A stretch of 53,399 nucleotides of DNA from Streptomyces sp. H27-H5 (GCF_026627505.1 NZ_JAPNLK010000059.1:1-53399); one strand, 5' to 3'. Shown: positions 7,486 through 17,209, counted from the stretch's first letter. Translations and numbers: made by a program. The notes: generated from the sequence alone by a model not told the origin.

Positions 7486-8415
7486 TCAGCTCTTCGTGGA
7501 CGGGGCGGACGACGGCGCGGACGGGTCGGGCGACTGCGACGTCTTGGGGGCGTAGGGGCGGAAGAGGCCCTCCTGGACCACGGAGACCAGCAGCCTGCCC
7601 TCCAGGTCGTAGATGCGGCCGCGCGCCAGGCCCCGACCACCGTGCGCGATGGGGGACTCCTGGTCGTACAGGAACCACTCGTCGGCCCGGAACGGCCGGT
7701 GGAACCACATGGCGTGGTCCAACGAGGCCATGTCGAAGCCGCGCATGCCCCACAGGGGCTCCACCGGGATGCGCACGGCGTCGAGGAGGGTCATGTCACT
7801 GGCGTAGGTGAGGGCGCAGGTGTGCACGAGCGGATCGTCGCCGAGCGGGCCGACCGCCCGCATCCACACCGCGCTGCGCGGGTCGGCGTTCTTGAGCTCC
7901 TCGGGAGTCCAGCGGAGCCGGTCCACGTAGCGGATGTCGAAGGGCTGGCGGCGGGCCATCCGCTCCAGGGCCTCGGGCAGGGCTCCCAGGTGCTCGCGGA
8001 TCTCCTCCGCGACCGTCGGAAGCGTGTCCGGGTGCGGGAAGTCGAGGCGAGGGGGCAGCTGGTGCTCGATGCTGCCCTCCTCCGGATGATGGAAGGAGGC
8101 GGTCAGATTGAAGATGGTCTTGCCCTGCTGGACCGCGGTGACACGACGCGTCGTGAAGGAACGCCCGTCGCGCACCCGCTCCACCTGGTACACGATGGGC
8201 ACCCCGGGAATGCCGGGGCGCAGGAAGTACGCGTGCAGCGAGTGGACCGGGCGGTCCGTCTCGGTCGTGCGGCCCGCGGCCACCAGCGCCTGGCCGGCGA
8301 CCTGCCCGCCGAAGACGCGCTGGAGGGATTCCTGGGGGCTCGCGCCCCGGAAGATGTTGACCTCGATCTGCTCCAGATCGAGCAGATCGACCAGTCTCTC
8401 GGCGGGGTTCGTCAT
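7486..8415 (-). CDS. tesB: Acyl-CoA thioesterase II
   Basis: A 309-aa double-hotdog thioesterase that hydrolyses acyl-CoA to free fatty acid and CoA. It shows the TesB signatures VFGGQVAGQALVAAGRT, VHSLHAYFLRPG, VERVRDGRSFTTRRVTAVQ, a C-terminal MASLDHAMWFHRPF and SPIAHGGRGLARGRIYD. Length fits the family (about 290). A Ser/Ala/Pro tail follows. ATG 8415 precedes TNPAERLVDLLDLEQIEVN, the usual N-terminus. It lies 70 nt downstream of the helicase gene and 8 nt upstream of the YchJ-like gene. Confidence 0.95.
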   Translation of the reverse strand: MTNPAERLVDLLDLEQIEVNIFRGASPQESLQRVFGGQVAGQALVAAGRTTETDRPVHSLHAYFLRPGIPGVPIVYQVERVRDGRSFTTRRVTAVQQGKTIFNLTASFHHPEEGSIEHQLPPRLDFPHPDTLPTVAEEIREHLGALPEALERMARRQPFDIRYVDRLRWTPEELKNADPRSAVWMRAVGPLGDDPLVHTCALTYASDMTLLDAVRIPVEPLWGMRGFDMASLDHAMWFHRPFRADEWFLYDQESPIAHGGRGLARGRIYDLEGRLLVSVVQEGLFRPYAPKTSQSPDPSAPSSAPSTKS

Positions 8416-8485
8416 CAGGGGTTCTCCACTGTCGTGTCCGGCGGAATCGGCGGGCCCGGCGACGCCGGCGGCCTGCGGGGACGGA

Positions 8486-11014
8486 TCAGAGGCCGAGCTC
8501 ACCGACCGCGGTGACCCGGATGACCGCCCGGCCCTCCTCGTCGGAGGCCGCGAGGTCGACCTCGGCGCTGATGCCCCAACCATGGTCACCGGCGGGGTCG
8601 GCGAAGGCCTGGCGGACGCGCCACAGGCCGTGCTCCGCGTCCTCCTCGATCTGCAGCAGCTTCGGGCCGCGCGCGTCGGGGCCGGTGCCCAGGTCGTCGT
8701 ACTCGTCCCAGTAGCCGTCCAGGGCCTCGCCCCAGGCGTCGGCGTCCCAGCCGGACTCCCCGTCCAGCTCGCCGAGCACGTTGACGTGGTCCAGGGCCGC
8801 CAGCTCGACGCGGCGGAACATGGCGTTGCGGACCAGGACCCGGAAGGCGCGGGCGTTCGCGGTGACCGGCTTGACCTGGTCGGCCTTCTCCTGGGCCTGC
8901 TCCGCCGTCTCCACCTCGGGGTTCGCCAACTGCTCCCACTCGTCGAGCAGGCTGGAGTCGACCTGGCGGACCAGCTCGCCCAGCCAGGCGATGAGGTCCT
9001 GGAGGTCCTCGGACTTGAGGTCGTCCGGGATGGTGTGGTCCAGGGCCTTGTACGCGCTCGCCAGGTAGCGCAGGACGATGCCCTCGGTACGGGCCAGCTC
9101 GTAGTAGGAGGTGAACTCCGTGAAGGTCATCGCCCGCTCGTACATGTCACGGATGATCGACTTCGGCGACACGGGGTGGTCGCGGACCCACGGGTGGCTC
9201 TTGCTGTACACGTCGTAGGCGTGCAGGAGGAGCTCTTCGAGCGGCTTGGGATAGGTGACGTCCTGGAGCCGTTCCATCCGCTCCTCGTACTCGATCCCGT
9301 CGGCCTTCATCGCGCCCACGGCCATGCCGCGTTCCTTGTTCTGCTGGGCGGCCAGGATCTGGCGCGGGTCGTCCAGCGTGGACTCGACGACCGAGACCAT
9401 GTCCAGCGCGTAGGAAGGGGACTCCGGGTCCAGCAGGTCGAAGGAGGCCAGCGCGAAGGTGGACAGCGGCTGGTTCAGCGCGAAGTCCTGCTGGAGATCG
9501 ACGGTCAGCCGGATGGTGCGGCCCGCGGCGTCCGGGGTGTCGAGCTTCTCCACGACACCGCCGTCCAGCAGCGAGCGGTAGATCGCGATGGCCCGGCGGA
9601 TGTGCCGCAGCTGCGCCTTGCGCGGCTCGTGGTTGTCCTCCAGCAGGTGCCGCATGGCCTTGAACGCGTCGCCGGGGCGGGCGATGACCGACAACAGCAT
9701 GATGTTGGTGACCTTGAAGCGCGAGGTCAGCGCCTCCGGGTCGGCGGCGATCAACTTCTCGAACGTGGTGTCCGACCAGGCCACGAAGCCCTCGGGGGCC
9801 TTCTTGCGGACCACCTTGCGGCGCTTCTTCGGGTCGTCGCCCGCCTTCGCGAGGGCCTTCTCGTTCTCGATGACGTGCTCGGGCGCCTGCGCCACCACAT
9901 AGCCCGCCGTGTCGAAGCCGGCCCGACCGGCGCGGCCGGCGATCTGGTGGAACTCGCGGGCGCGCAACGTCCGGACCCGGGTGCCGTCGTACTTCGTGAG
10001 CGCGGTGAACAGCACGGTGCGGATGGGCACGTTGACGCCGACACCGAGGGTGTCCGTACCGCAGATGACCTTCAGCAGGCCCGCCTGCGCCAGCTTCTCC
10101 ACCAGGCGCCGGTACTTGGGCAGCATGCCCGCGTGGTGCACGCCGATGCCGTGGCGGACGTAGCGGGAGAGGTTCTGGCCGAACTTGGTGGTGAAACGGA
10201 AGTTCCCGATCAGCTCCGCGATCTTGTCCTTCTCCTCGCGGGTGCACATGTTGATGCTCATCAGCGACTGCGCCCGCTCGACCGCCTGGGCCTGGGTGAA
10301 GTGCACGATGTACACCGGTGCCTGCCGGGTCTCCAGCAGCTCGGTGATGGTTTCGGTGATCGGCGTGGTGACGTACTCGTACGACAGCGGGACGGGCCGG
10401 GTCGCGGAGCGGACCACCGAGGTGGGCCGGCCGGTGCGCCGGGTCAGGTCCTCCTCGAACCGCTTCATGTCGCCGAGGGTCGCCGACATCAGGACGAACT
10501 GTGCCTGCGGAAGCTCCAGCAGCGGGATCTGCCAGGCCCAGCCCCGGTCCGGCTCGGCATAGAAGTGGAACTCGTCCATGACGACCTGGCCGATGTCGGC
10601 GTACTTGCCGTCGCGCAGCGCGATGGAGGCCAGCACCTCGGCGGTGCAGCAGATGACCGGGGCGTCCGAGTTCACGGAGGCGTCACCCGTCAGCATGCCG
10701 ACGTTCTCGGTGCCGAAGAGCTTGCACAGGTCGAAGAACTTCTCCGACACCAGGGCCTTGATCGGCGCGGTGTAGAAGGTGACCTTGTCCTGGGCCAGCG
10801 CGGTGAAGTGCGCGCCGGCCGCCACCAGGCTCTTGCCGGAGCCGGTCGGGGTGGAGAGGACCACGTTCGCCCCGGAGACGACCTCGATCAGTGCCTCCTC
10901 CTGCGCCGGGTACAGGGTGATGCCCTGGCCCTCCGCCCACGAGGAGAAGGCCTCGAAGAGGGCATCGGGGTCGGCGTTCGGCGGGAGCTGATCAATGAGG
11001 GTCACACACCCCAT
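8486..11014 (-). CDS. Ski2-like DEAD/DEAH-box RNA helicase (DUF3516)
   Basis: An 842-aa superfamily 2 helicase. Motif I STPTGSGKS is at 54-62, motif II DEFH at 147-150, motif III MSAT at 176-179 and motif VI QIAGRAGRAGFD follows. A long C-terminal DUF3516-type region comes next. This domain order matches actinobacterial Ski2-like helicases presumed to remodel RNA in decay or ribosome assembly. The protein starts MGCVTLIDQLPP; a GTG four codons in is an alternative start and neither has a strong RBS. It heads an operon with tesB and the YchJ-like gene. Confidence 0.93.
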   Translation of the reverse strand: MGCVTLIDQLPPNADPDALFEAFSSWAEGQGITLYPAQEEALIEVVSGANVVLSTPTGSGKSLVAAGAHFTALAQDKVTFYTAPIKALVSEKFFDLCKLFGTENVGMLTGDASVNSDAPVICCTAEVLASIALRDGKYADIGQVVMDEFHFYAEPDRGWAWQIPLLELPQAQFVLMSATLGDMKRFEEDLTRRTGRPTSVVRSATRPVPLSYEYVTTPITETITELLETRQAPVYIVHFTQAQAVERAQSLMSINMCTREEKDKIAELIGNFRFTTKFGQNLSRYVRHGIGVHHAGMLPKYRRLVEKLAQAGLLKVICGTDTLGVGVNVPIRTVLFTALTKYDGTRVRTLRAREFHQIAGRAGRAGFDTAGYVVAQAPEHVIENEKALAKAGDDPKKRRKVVRKKAPEGFVAWSDTTFEKLIAADPEALTSRFKVTNIMLLSVIARPGDAFKAMRHLLEDNHEPRKAQLRHIRRAIAIYRSLLDGGVVEKLDTPDAAGRTIRLTVDLQQDFALNQPLSTFALASFDLLDPESPSYALDMVSVVESTLDDPRQILAAQQNKERGMAVGAMKADGIEYEERMERLQDVTYPKPLEELLLHAYDVYSKSHPWVRDHPVSPKSIIRDMYERAMTFTEFTSYYELARTEGIVLRYLASAYKALDHTIPDDLKSEDLQDLIAWLGELVRQVDSSLLDEWEQLANPEVETAEQAQEKADQVKPVTANARAFRVLVRNAMFRRVELAALDHVNVLGELDGESGWDADAWGEALDGYWDEYDDLGTGPDARGPKLLQIEEDAEHGLWRVRQAFADPAGDHGWGISAEVDLAASDEEGRAVIRVTAVGELGL

Positions 11015-11151
11015 CTTGCCTGGCTTCGGACCGGATGAGGGAACCGGCGGGAGGAAAGAAGATCATCGACGGTACGCTGTGCCGTCCACACGGCCCGGAC
11101 GAAACCGTCAACGGGCCCTGACCACCACAGAACCGGGGCGGGGAAACAACC

Positions 11152-11943
11152 ATGATGGGTCCGGCGCACTCACTGTCCGGCGCGGCGGCCTGGCTGGGGG
11201 TCGGCGCGGCGGCTGCGGCGGCCGGGTACCCGATGCCCTGGCCCGTCCTCGTCGTCGGCGCGCTCATCTGCGCCGGCGCGGCGCTCGCGCCCGACCTCGA
11301 CCACAAGTCGGCGACGATCTCGCGCGCCTTCGGGCCCCTCTCCAAGGGCCTGTGCGAGGTGGTCGACAAGATCTCGTACGCCGTCTACAAGGCCACCCGG
11401 GCCCCGCGCGACGCCCGGCGCACCGGCGGCCACCGGACGCTGACCCACACCTGGCTCTGGGCGGTCCTGATCGGCGGCGGGTCCTCCGTCCTCGCCGTGA
11501 CCACCGATCGCTGGGGCGTGCTCGCGCTGCTCTTCGTCCACCTGGTGCTGGCCGTCGAGGGCCTGCTCTGGCGGGCGGCCCGGATGTCCAGCGATGTCCT
11601 GGTGTGGCTCCTGGGCGCCACCAGCGCCTGGATCCTGGCCGGCGTACTCGACCAGCCGGGCAACGGCGCCGGCTGGCTGTTCACCGAACCCGGCCAGGAG
11701 TACCTCTGGCTCGGCCTGCCGATCCTGCTCGGGGCCCTGGTCCACGACATCGGCGACGCGCTGACCGTCTCCGGCTGCCCGATCCTGTGGCCGCTCCCGA
11801 TCGCCGGCAAGCGCTGGTACCCGATCGGCCCGCCGAAGATGATGCGGTTCCGCGCCGGCAGCTGGGTGGAGCTGAAGGTGCTGATGCCCGTGTTCATGCT
11901 GCTCGGCGGAGTCGGCGGCGCGTCCGCCCTGGGCTTCATCTGA
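11152..11943 (+). CDS. YdjM/DUF457-type membrane-bound metal-dependent hydrolase
   Basis: A 263-aa inner-membrane protein with four or five hydrophobic segments. It has the family's metal-ligand positions: H6 in the N-terminal MMGPAHSLSGAA, a PDLDHKSAT motif after TM2, and GGHRTLTHT. These histidines and aspartates define the LexA-regulated YdjM/DUF457 family of putative metal-dependent phospholipase-C-like hydrolases. ATG 11152 is followed by a second ATG; GGGG at 11138-11142 is a fair RBS. It is monocistronic, with a hairpin 88 nt past its stop. The 137 nt upstream, shared with the divergent helicase, shows no motif I can support. The substrate is unknown. Confidence 0.85.
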   Translation: MMGPAHSLSGAAAWLGVGAAAAAAGYPMPWPVLVVGALICAGAALAPDLDHKSATISRAFGPLSKGLCEVVDKISYAVYKATRAPRDARRTGGHRTLTHTWLWAVLIGGGSSVLAVTTDRWGVLALLFVHLVLAVEGLLWRAARMSSDVLVWLLGATSAWILAGVLDQPGNGAGWLFTEPGQEYLWLGLPILLGALVHDIGDALTVSGCPILWPLPIAGKRWYPIGPPKMMRFRAGSWVELKVLMPVFMLLGGVGGASALGFI

Positions 11944-12030
11944 CCTCCGCGTCCCCCTTCGACACCGGACCGAACCGACGCGCCGGGCGCCCTGAATCGC
12001 TCTGTTCAGCCCGTCCCCGTACGGACATCA

Positions 12031-12066
12031 TGTGAGCCGACGAGCCGTCAGGCACGTCGGCTCACA
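12031..12066. terminator. Perfect 12-bp inverted repeat (terminator or operator)
   Basis: Arms TGTGAGCCGACG and CGTCGGCTCACA match perfectly around a 12-nt loop. The hairpin is 88 nt after the hydrolase stop and 137 nt before the HAF pseudogene start. A factor-independent terminator for the former is most likely; there is no T-tract. An operator for the downstream gene is the alternative. Confidence 0.6.
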
Positions 12067-12202
12067 CCATGACCGGGGGGCACATGGGCGGGGCGCACCG
12101 ATCCGTCGCCGCCACGCGTCATCCGAACCTGCGGGCCCGAACCTGCGGGGCGGGTGGGTGTACGTGCCGAAGCGGGACGAGCAGCGGAATCCGGGGGACG
12201 AG

Positions 12203-13530
12203 ATGAAGCGCGACGGGAACGGCAAGAGGAACGACAGCGGGGACAGGACCACGGGCAGGAACAGGACGGGTGTCCGGCCGGCGGTGACGGCGGGCACGGT
12301 TCTCGCCACGCCGCCCGTGGCCGTCGTGGCCGGGCGGCCCACGCGGCTGCCTGGGGGCCGGCCGATGCGGCGCGACGCTGCACGCCGGGCATCCAGGTGC
12401 TGGACTCGCTCCCGGGTCCGGGCGAGTCCCCGTCCCCCTGGTCGGCCACCACCGACGTCAAGGGACTCGGCCCCCTGGGGATGTCCGTCGGCCGCTCGCA
12501 GAACCGGCCCGTCTACTGGCTCGGCGCCTCCGTCCACCGGGTACCGCTGCCCGCCGGGTACACGTCGGGCGGCGTGGAGGCCGTCAACCGGTTCGGCGCG
12601 ATGGTCGGATGGCTTCGCGGTACGGACAAGCCCCCGGTCGCCTTCCGGTACGTGCCAGGAGCGAAGGCGGTCGCCCTCCTGCCCGGCGGGGAGCGGGCGA
12701 GCGACATCAACGACACGGGGCACATCGTCGGCGAGCGGCACAGCGACCCCTGGCACGTGGTGGGCGAGGAATGGGTGGGCACCACCGTCCGCCGCGAGCT
12801 GGCCCTGCCCCCGCAGATCACCGGGCCGGCCGAGATCACCGGCATCAACAACGCCGGCCGGATCGTGGGACGCGGCACCGGGGTGATGGACGCGGAGTAC
12901 TGGTACGAGACCGGACTCGTGTGGGCGGCCGACAAGGCCGCGCCCGCGCAGGAGCTCCAGCCGTTCCACCCGGGCGACACCTACAGCAGCTACCGGCCGC
13001 AGGACATCGACGAGAAGGGCCGGATCTCCGGCACCTACGAGTTCTCGCGCATCATCGTCTCCAACGGCGTCGTCTGGAAGCCGCCGTACACGGAGGTGAC
13101 CACGGTCGCGAACCTCGGTGAGCGCACCCAGGGCACCTTCGAGGACGTCAGCCCGACCACCGGCGTCAGCGTCGGCACCGCCTCGGACTCGACGATGGTC
13201 GGCCCCTTCCCGCCCGAGACGGCTCCGCCGTACCAGGCCACCCTGTGGAAGGGCGCCGGGCCCACCCTCGCCCTGCCCTGCCCCGCCTCGCGGAGACGGG
13301 CCACAGCGGAGCTTTCACCGTCTCCGACGACGACCAGGTCGGCGGGTACGCCGTCGAAGCAGGCCCACGCACCGACCCCCACACCGGCACGCGCGACGCC
13401 GCTGCGCACGACACCCACACGCCCTGCACCGGCCCCCGCACCGGCACCCTCACGGCCCGACCCGTCACCCTCACGGCTCGGGCCGGCCGGTCGCGGGTCG
13501 ACCGACCGGCCCGCACCACGTACGCCGTGG
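12203..13530 (+). pseudogene. Secreted HAF-repeat-like protein, disrupted by at least two frameshifts
   Basis: ATG 12203 begins a Lys/Arg-rich head and a hydrophobic signal-like stretch (VTAGTVLATPPVAVVAG). Near 12330-12350 the coding frame moves by one, giving AAHAAA and then IQVLDSLPGPG. The long body to about 13270 has repeats of the type DINDTGHIVGER, GINNAGRIVGRG, DIDEKGRISGTY, as in HAF-repeat extracellular beta-propeller-like proteins. Near 13275-13300 the frame shifts again to give GAFTVSDDDQVGGYAVEAG. No clean stop follows before the convergent ABC gene at 13562, so the 3' end is approximate. Third-position GC supports each frame in its own segment. Sequencing error is possible, but two shifts plus a lost end favour decay. 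Confidence 0.65.
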
Positions 13531-13561
13531 TTCCACTCCGGAGCCACGGCGCACGCACGGG

Positions 13562-15352
13562 TCAGCCGTGCCAGGAGCGCCACAGCGCGGCGTACGCGCC
13601 GTCGGCCGCGACCAGCTCGTCGTGCGAACCGAGCTCGCTGATCCGGCCCTCCTCGACCACCGCGATCACATCCGCGTCGTGCGCGGTGTGCAGCCGGTGG
13701 GCGATCGCGATGACCGTACGGCCGTCCAACACCCGGGCCAGCGAACGCTCCAGATGCCGGGCGGCACGCGGATCCAGCAACGAGGTCGCCTCGTCCAGCA
13801 CCAGGGTGTGCGGGTCCGCCAACACCAGCCGGGCCAGCGCGACCTGCTGCGCCTGCGCGGGCGTCAGCGTCGTCGCCCCCGAACCCACCTCGGTGTCCAG
13901 CCCGGACTCCATGGCCCGGGCCCAGCCGTCCGCGTCCACCGCGCCCAGCGCCGCCCACAGTTCGGCGTCGTCCGCGCCCGTCCGCGCCAACCGCAGGTTG
14001 TCCCGCAGCGAGCCTACGAACACGTGGTGCTCCTGGTTGACCAGCGCCACGTGCTCGCGCACCCGCTCGGCGGGCATCCGCGACAGCCGCGCCCCACCGA
14101 GGGTGACCTCCCCCGCCCGTGGCGCGTAGATGCCGGCGAGCAGCCGGCCCAGGGTGGACTTGCCGGCGCCCGAAGGGCCGACCAGCGCCATGCGGGTGCC
14201 CGGCGGCACGGCCATCGACACCCGGTGCAGGACGTCCACGCCCTCGCGGTAGCCGAAGTGGACCTCGTCCGCCCGGACGGCCCGGCCCTCCGGGGACACC
14301 GCCGAGTCACCGGCGTCCGGCTCGATCTCGCGCACGCCCACCAGACGGGCCAGCGACACCTGCGCCACCTGCAACTCGTCGTACCAGCGCAGGATCAGGC
14401 CGATCGGGTCGACCATCATCTGGGCCAGCAGCGCGCCCGTCGTCAACTGCCCGACCGACATCCAGCCCCGCAGCACGCAGTAGCCGCCGATCATCAGCAC
14501 GGAGCCGAGGATCGTCACGTAGGTCACGTAGGTCACGTTGATGACGGGGAAGAGGACCGTCCGCAGGAACAGCGTGTACCGCTCCCACGCCGTCCACTCC
14601 TTGATCCGGCGATCCGACATCGTGATCCGACGGTTCCCGAGACGGTGCGCCTCGATGGTCCGGCCCGCGTCCACCGTCTCGGTGAGCGCCGCCGCGACCG
14701 CCGCGTACCCGGCCGACTCCGACCGGTACGCCGAAGGGGCCCGCCGGAAGTACCAGCGGCAGCCGATCACCAGGATCGGCAGGGCCACCAACGCCGCCAA
14801 CGCCAGCGGCGGCGCGGTCACGGCCAGCGCCCCGAAGAGCAGCCCCGCCCACACCACGCCGATGGCCAGCTGTGGCACGGCCTCGCGCATCGCGTTGCCG
14901 AGACGGTCGATGTCGGTGGTGATCCGCGACAGCAGGTCACCGGTACCGGCCCGCTCCAGCACGCCCGGCGGCAGACCGACGGAGCGCACCAGGAAGTCCT
15001 CGCGCAGGTCGGCCAGCATTTCCTCGCCGAGCATCGCCCCGCGCAACCGGACCTGCCGCACGAAGAGGGTCTGTACGACGAGCGCCCCCGCGAACAGCAG
15101 GGTCACGGTGCCCAGACGCAGCTCGCGGACCCCGGCCGCGAGATCGTCCACGACCCGACCCAGCAGGTACGGGCCGACCATGGACGCGACCACCGCGACC
15201 GCGTTGACCGTCACCAGGAGCACGAAGGCCCGCCGGTGGCGCCGGAACAGGCCGCGCACATAGTCCCGAACGGTCGCGGACGTGCCCACGGGCAGCGTCG
15301 CGGCCGTTTCGGGGGCTGCCGGATCGTAGTCCGGCGGCGCCACGCCGATCAT
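13562..15352 (-). CDS. ABC exporter half-transporter, subunit 2 (canonical Walker A, degenerate signature)
   Basis: A 596-aa half-transporter: about six TM helices (residues ~35-310) then a nucleotide-binding domain. The NBD has intact Walker A GPSGAGKST, Walker B TLVLDEATSLLD with the catalytic Glu, and the H-loop IAIAHRLH. The signature, normally LSGGQ, reads LTPAQAQQVALAR. With subunit 1, which shows the opposite defects, it would form a heterodimer with one active and one dead ATP site. ATG 15352 overlaps the upstream gene by 4 nt (ATGA), so the two are translationally coupled. The substrate is unknown. Confidence 0.92.
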   Translation of the reverse strand: MIGVAPPDYDPAAPETAATLPVGTSATVRDYVRGLFRRHRRAFVLLVTVNAVAVVASMVGPYLLGRVVDDLAAGVRELRLGTVTLLFAGALVVQTLFVRQVRLRGAMLGEEMLADLREDFLVRSVGLPPGVLERAGTGDLLSRITTDIDRLGNAMREAVPQLAIGVVWAGLLFGALAVTAPPLALAALVALPILVIGCRWYFRRAPSAYRSESAGYAAVAAALTETVDAGRTIEAHRLGNRRITMSDRRIKEWTAWERYTLFLRTVLFPVINVTYVTYVTILGSVLMIGGYCVLRGWMSVGQLTTGALLAQMMVDPIGLILRWYDELQVAQVSLARLVGVREIEPDAGDSAVSPEGRAVRADEVHFGYREGVDVLHRVSMAVPPGTRMALVGPSGAGKSTLGRLLAGIYAPRAGEVTLGGARLSRMPAERVREHVALVNQEHHVFVGSLRDNLRLARTGADDAELWAALGAVDADGWARAMESGLDTEVGSGATTLTPAQAQQVALARLVLADPHTLVLDEATSLLDPRAARHLERSLARVLDGRTVIAIAHRLHTAHDADVIAVVEEGRISELGSHDELVAADGAYAALWRSWHG

Positions 15353-17175
15353 GCGGATTCCTCGATCTCTGTGAGTGATTCTGCGACGCGCGCCAGTTCC
15401 AGGCCCGCCGCCCGCTGTTCCTCTTCGGTCTCGCGGGTGACGACGGCCCGGTAGCGCGGTTCGCCGTGCAGCAGTTCGCGGTGCGTGCCGGCTGGCAGGG
15501 CGGTTCCCTCGTGCACGAGCACCACCCGGTCGGCGCGGTCCAGCAACAGGGGAGAGGAGGCCAGGACCACCGTGGTGCGCCCCGCGCGCAGGGCCGCGAT
15601 GCCGTCCGCGATCCGTGCCTCGGTGTGTGAGTCGACGGCCGAGGTCGGCTCGTCCAACACCAACACCTCCGGGTCGGTGACCAGGGACCGGGCCAGGGCC
15701 AGCCGTTGACGCTGCCCCCCGGACAGCGAACGGCCGCGCTCGGTGATCCGCGCGTCCATGGCGTCCTCGACCCCGTCGGGCGCCGACTGGAGCAGCGCGT
15801 CCAGCACGTCGGCGCACTGGGCGGCCACCAGCGCGTCCGAGGGCGTCACCGCTCCGGACGCCGGTACGTCGAACAGCTCGCGCAGGGTCCCGGACAGCAG
15901 CACCGGGTCCTTGTCCTGTACGAGGACCAGCGTGCGGGCGGTGTCCAGCGCGAGTTCGTCCAACGCGACCCCGCCCAACAGCACCGGGGGCCCGTCGGCG
16001 GCGTCGTCCGTCGGATGGCCGCCGAGCCGTTCCGCGAGCCGGCCCGCGAGGTCCGGGTCGCCGCACACGACGGCGGTGAACTGCCCGGCCGGGACCAACA
16101 GACCCGTCTCCGGGTCGTACAGGTCCCCGCCCGGGGCCGGGGCCTCGGGAGCGGTCCGCGCCTCGGGCTCGTCCGCGTCGGTCCGGGTCAGCTTCAGCAC
16201 CCGGGCCGCCCGTTTGGCGGAGGGCCGCGAGAACGAGTACGCCATGGCGATCTCCTCCACGCTCCGCAGGGGGTAGAGCAGCAGGGACACCGCGCTGAAG
16301 ACCGCGACGAGTTCGCCGACGTCGAGCCGACCGTCCAGGACGAGCGAGGAGCCGTACCAGACCACGGTGATCATCAGCAGGCCCGGCAGGAACACCTGGA
16401 TCGACGAGATCACCGCCCACATCCGGGCACTGCGCACGGCGGCCTCGCGCACCTCCTGGGAGGCGGCGCGGTAGCGGCCGAGGAAGAGCTCCTCGCCGCC
16501 GATCCCGCGCAGGACGCGCAGGCCCGCCACGGTGTCCGAGGCCAGCTCGGTCGCCTTGCCCGCCTTCTCGCGCTGGACGTCGGCGCGTCGGGTGGCCCGG
16601 GGGAGCAGCGGCAGGGAGGAGAGGGCCAGCAGCGGCATGCCCACGGCCACGACCACGCCGAGGGACGGCGCGTACCAGACGAGGCCCACGCAGACGAGCA
16701 CGATCGCCACGGCCGCGGCGAGGAAGCGCGAGACCGCCTCGACGAACCAGCCGATCTTCTCGACGTCGCCGGTGGACACGGCGACGACCTCGCCGGCCGC
16801 CACCCGCCGGGTCAGGGCGGAGCCCAACTCCGCGGTCTTGCGGGCCAGGAGCTGCTGCACGCGGGCGGCAGCGGTGATCCAATTGGTGACGGCCGTCCGG
16901 TGCAGCATCGCGTCGCCGAGCGAGATCGCGACGCCGAGCACCGCGATCAACGCCCCGACGAGCAGCAGCCGTCGGCCGTCGCGGTCCACGACCGCCTCGA
17001 CGCCGAACCCCACCGCGAAGGGCAGCCCCGCGATACCCATGTGGTGCAACAGCCCCCAGCACAGGCTTTTGGCCTGTCCGCCGAGTTGGTTGCGGCCCAG
17101 CCACACGAGGAAGCGAGGGCCGGAGCGAGCGTCGGGTACCCCTGGGTCCGGATACGGAAGATCGCTGATCTGCAT
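15349..17175 (-). CDS. ABC exporter half-transporter, subunit 1 (degenerate Walker A, canonical LSGGQ)
   Basis: A 608-aa TMD-NBD half-transporter. The TMD includes VSTGDVEKIGWFVEAVSRF. The NBD lacks a usable P-loop: the Walker A position reads AVVCGDPDLAGRL, without the GxxGxGK core. The signature LSGGQRQRLALAR and Walker B VLVLDEPTSAVD are intact, while the H-loop position reads VVLASSPLLL without His. ATG 17175 (MQISDLPYPDPGVPD) was chosen because GGGGCG lies upstream; a 12-codon upstream extension is open but lacks support. It is the first gene of a two-gene operon, with a palindrome 21 nt above the start. Confidence 0.92.
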   Translation of the reverse strand: MQISDLPYPDPGVPDARSGPRFLVWLGRNQLGGQAKSLCWGLLHHMGIAGLPFAVGFGVEAVVDRDGRRLLLVGALIAVLGVAISLGDAMLHRTAVTNWITAAARVQQLLARKTAELGSALTRRVAAGEVVAVSTGDVEKIGWFVEAVSRFLAAAVAIVLVCVGLVWYAPSLGVVVAVGMPLLALSSLPLLPRATRRADVQREKAGKATELASDTVAGLRVLRGIGGEELFLGRYRAASQEVREAAVRSARMWAVISSIQVFLPGLLMITVVWYGSSLVLDGRLDVGELVAVFSAVSLLLYPLRSVEEIAMAYSFSRPSAKRAARVLKLTRTDADEPEARTAPEAPAPGGDLYDPETGLLVPAGQFTAVVCGDPDLAGRLAERLGGHPTDDAADGPPVLLGGVALDELALDTARTLVLVQDKDPVLLSGTLRELFDVPASGAVTPSDALVAAQCADVLDALLQSAPDGVEDAMDARITERGRSLSGGQRQRLALARSLVTDPEVLVLDEPTSAVDSHTEARIADGIAALRAGRTTVVLASSPLLLDRADRVVLVHEGTALPAGTHRELLHGEPRYRAVVTRETEEEQRAAGLELARVAESLTEIEESA

Positions 17176-17195
17176 GACGCCCCATGACTGGTCGA

Positions 17196-17209
17196 GTGGT
17201 TCAAACCAC
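17196..17209. promoter_or_regulatory. 14-bp perfect palindrome upstream of the ABC exporter operon
   Basis: GTGGTT-CA-AACCAC is a perfect 6-2-6 palindrome located 21-34 nt upstream of the chosen start of the exporter operon. Its size and place suit an operator for a dimeric repressor. No regulator gene is adjacent to this end of the operon. Confidence 0.4.

Noticed and set aside
8108..11038. A long plus-strand open frame of about 976 codons antisense to the helicase
   Set aside because: High GC makes stop codons scarce in non-coding frames. The minus strand has complete SF2 helicase and TesB motifs, while the plus strand translation is motif-free.
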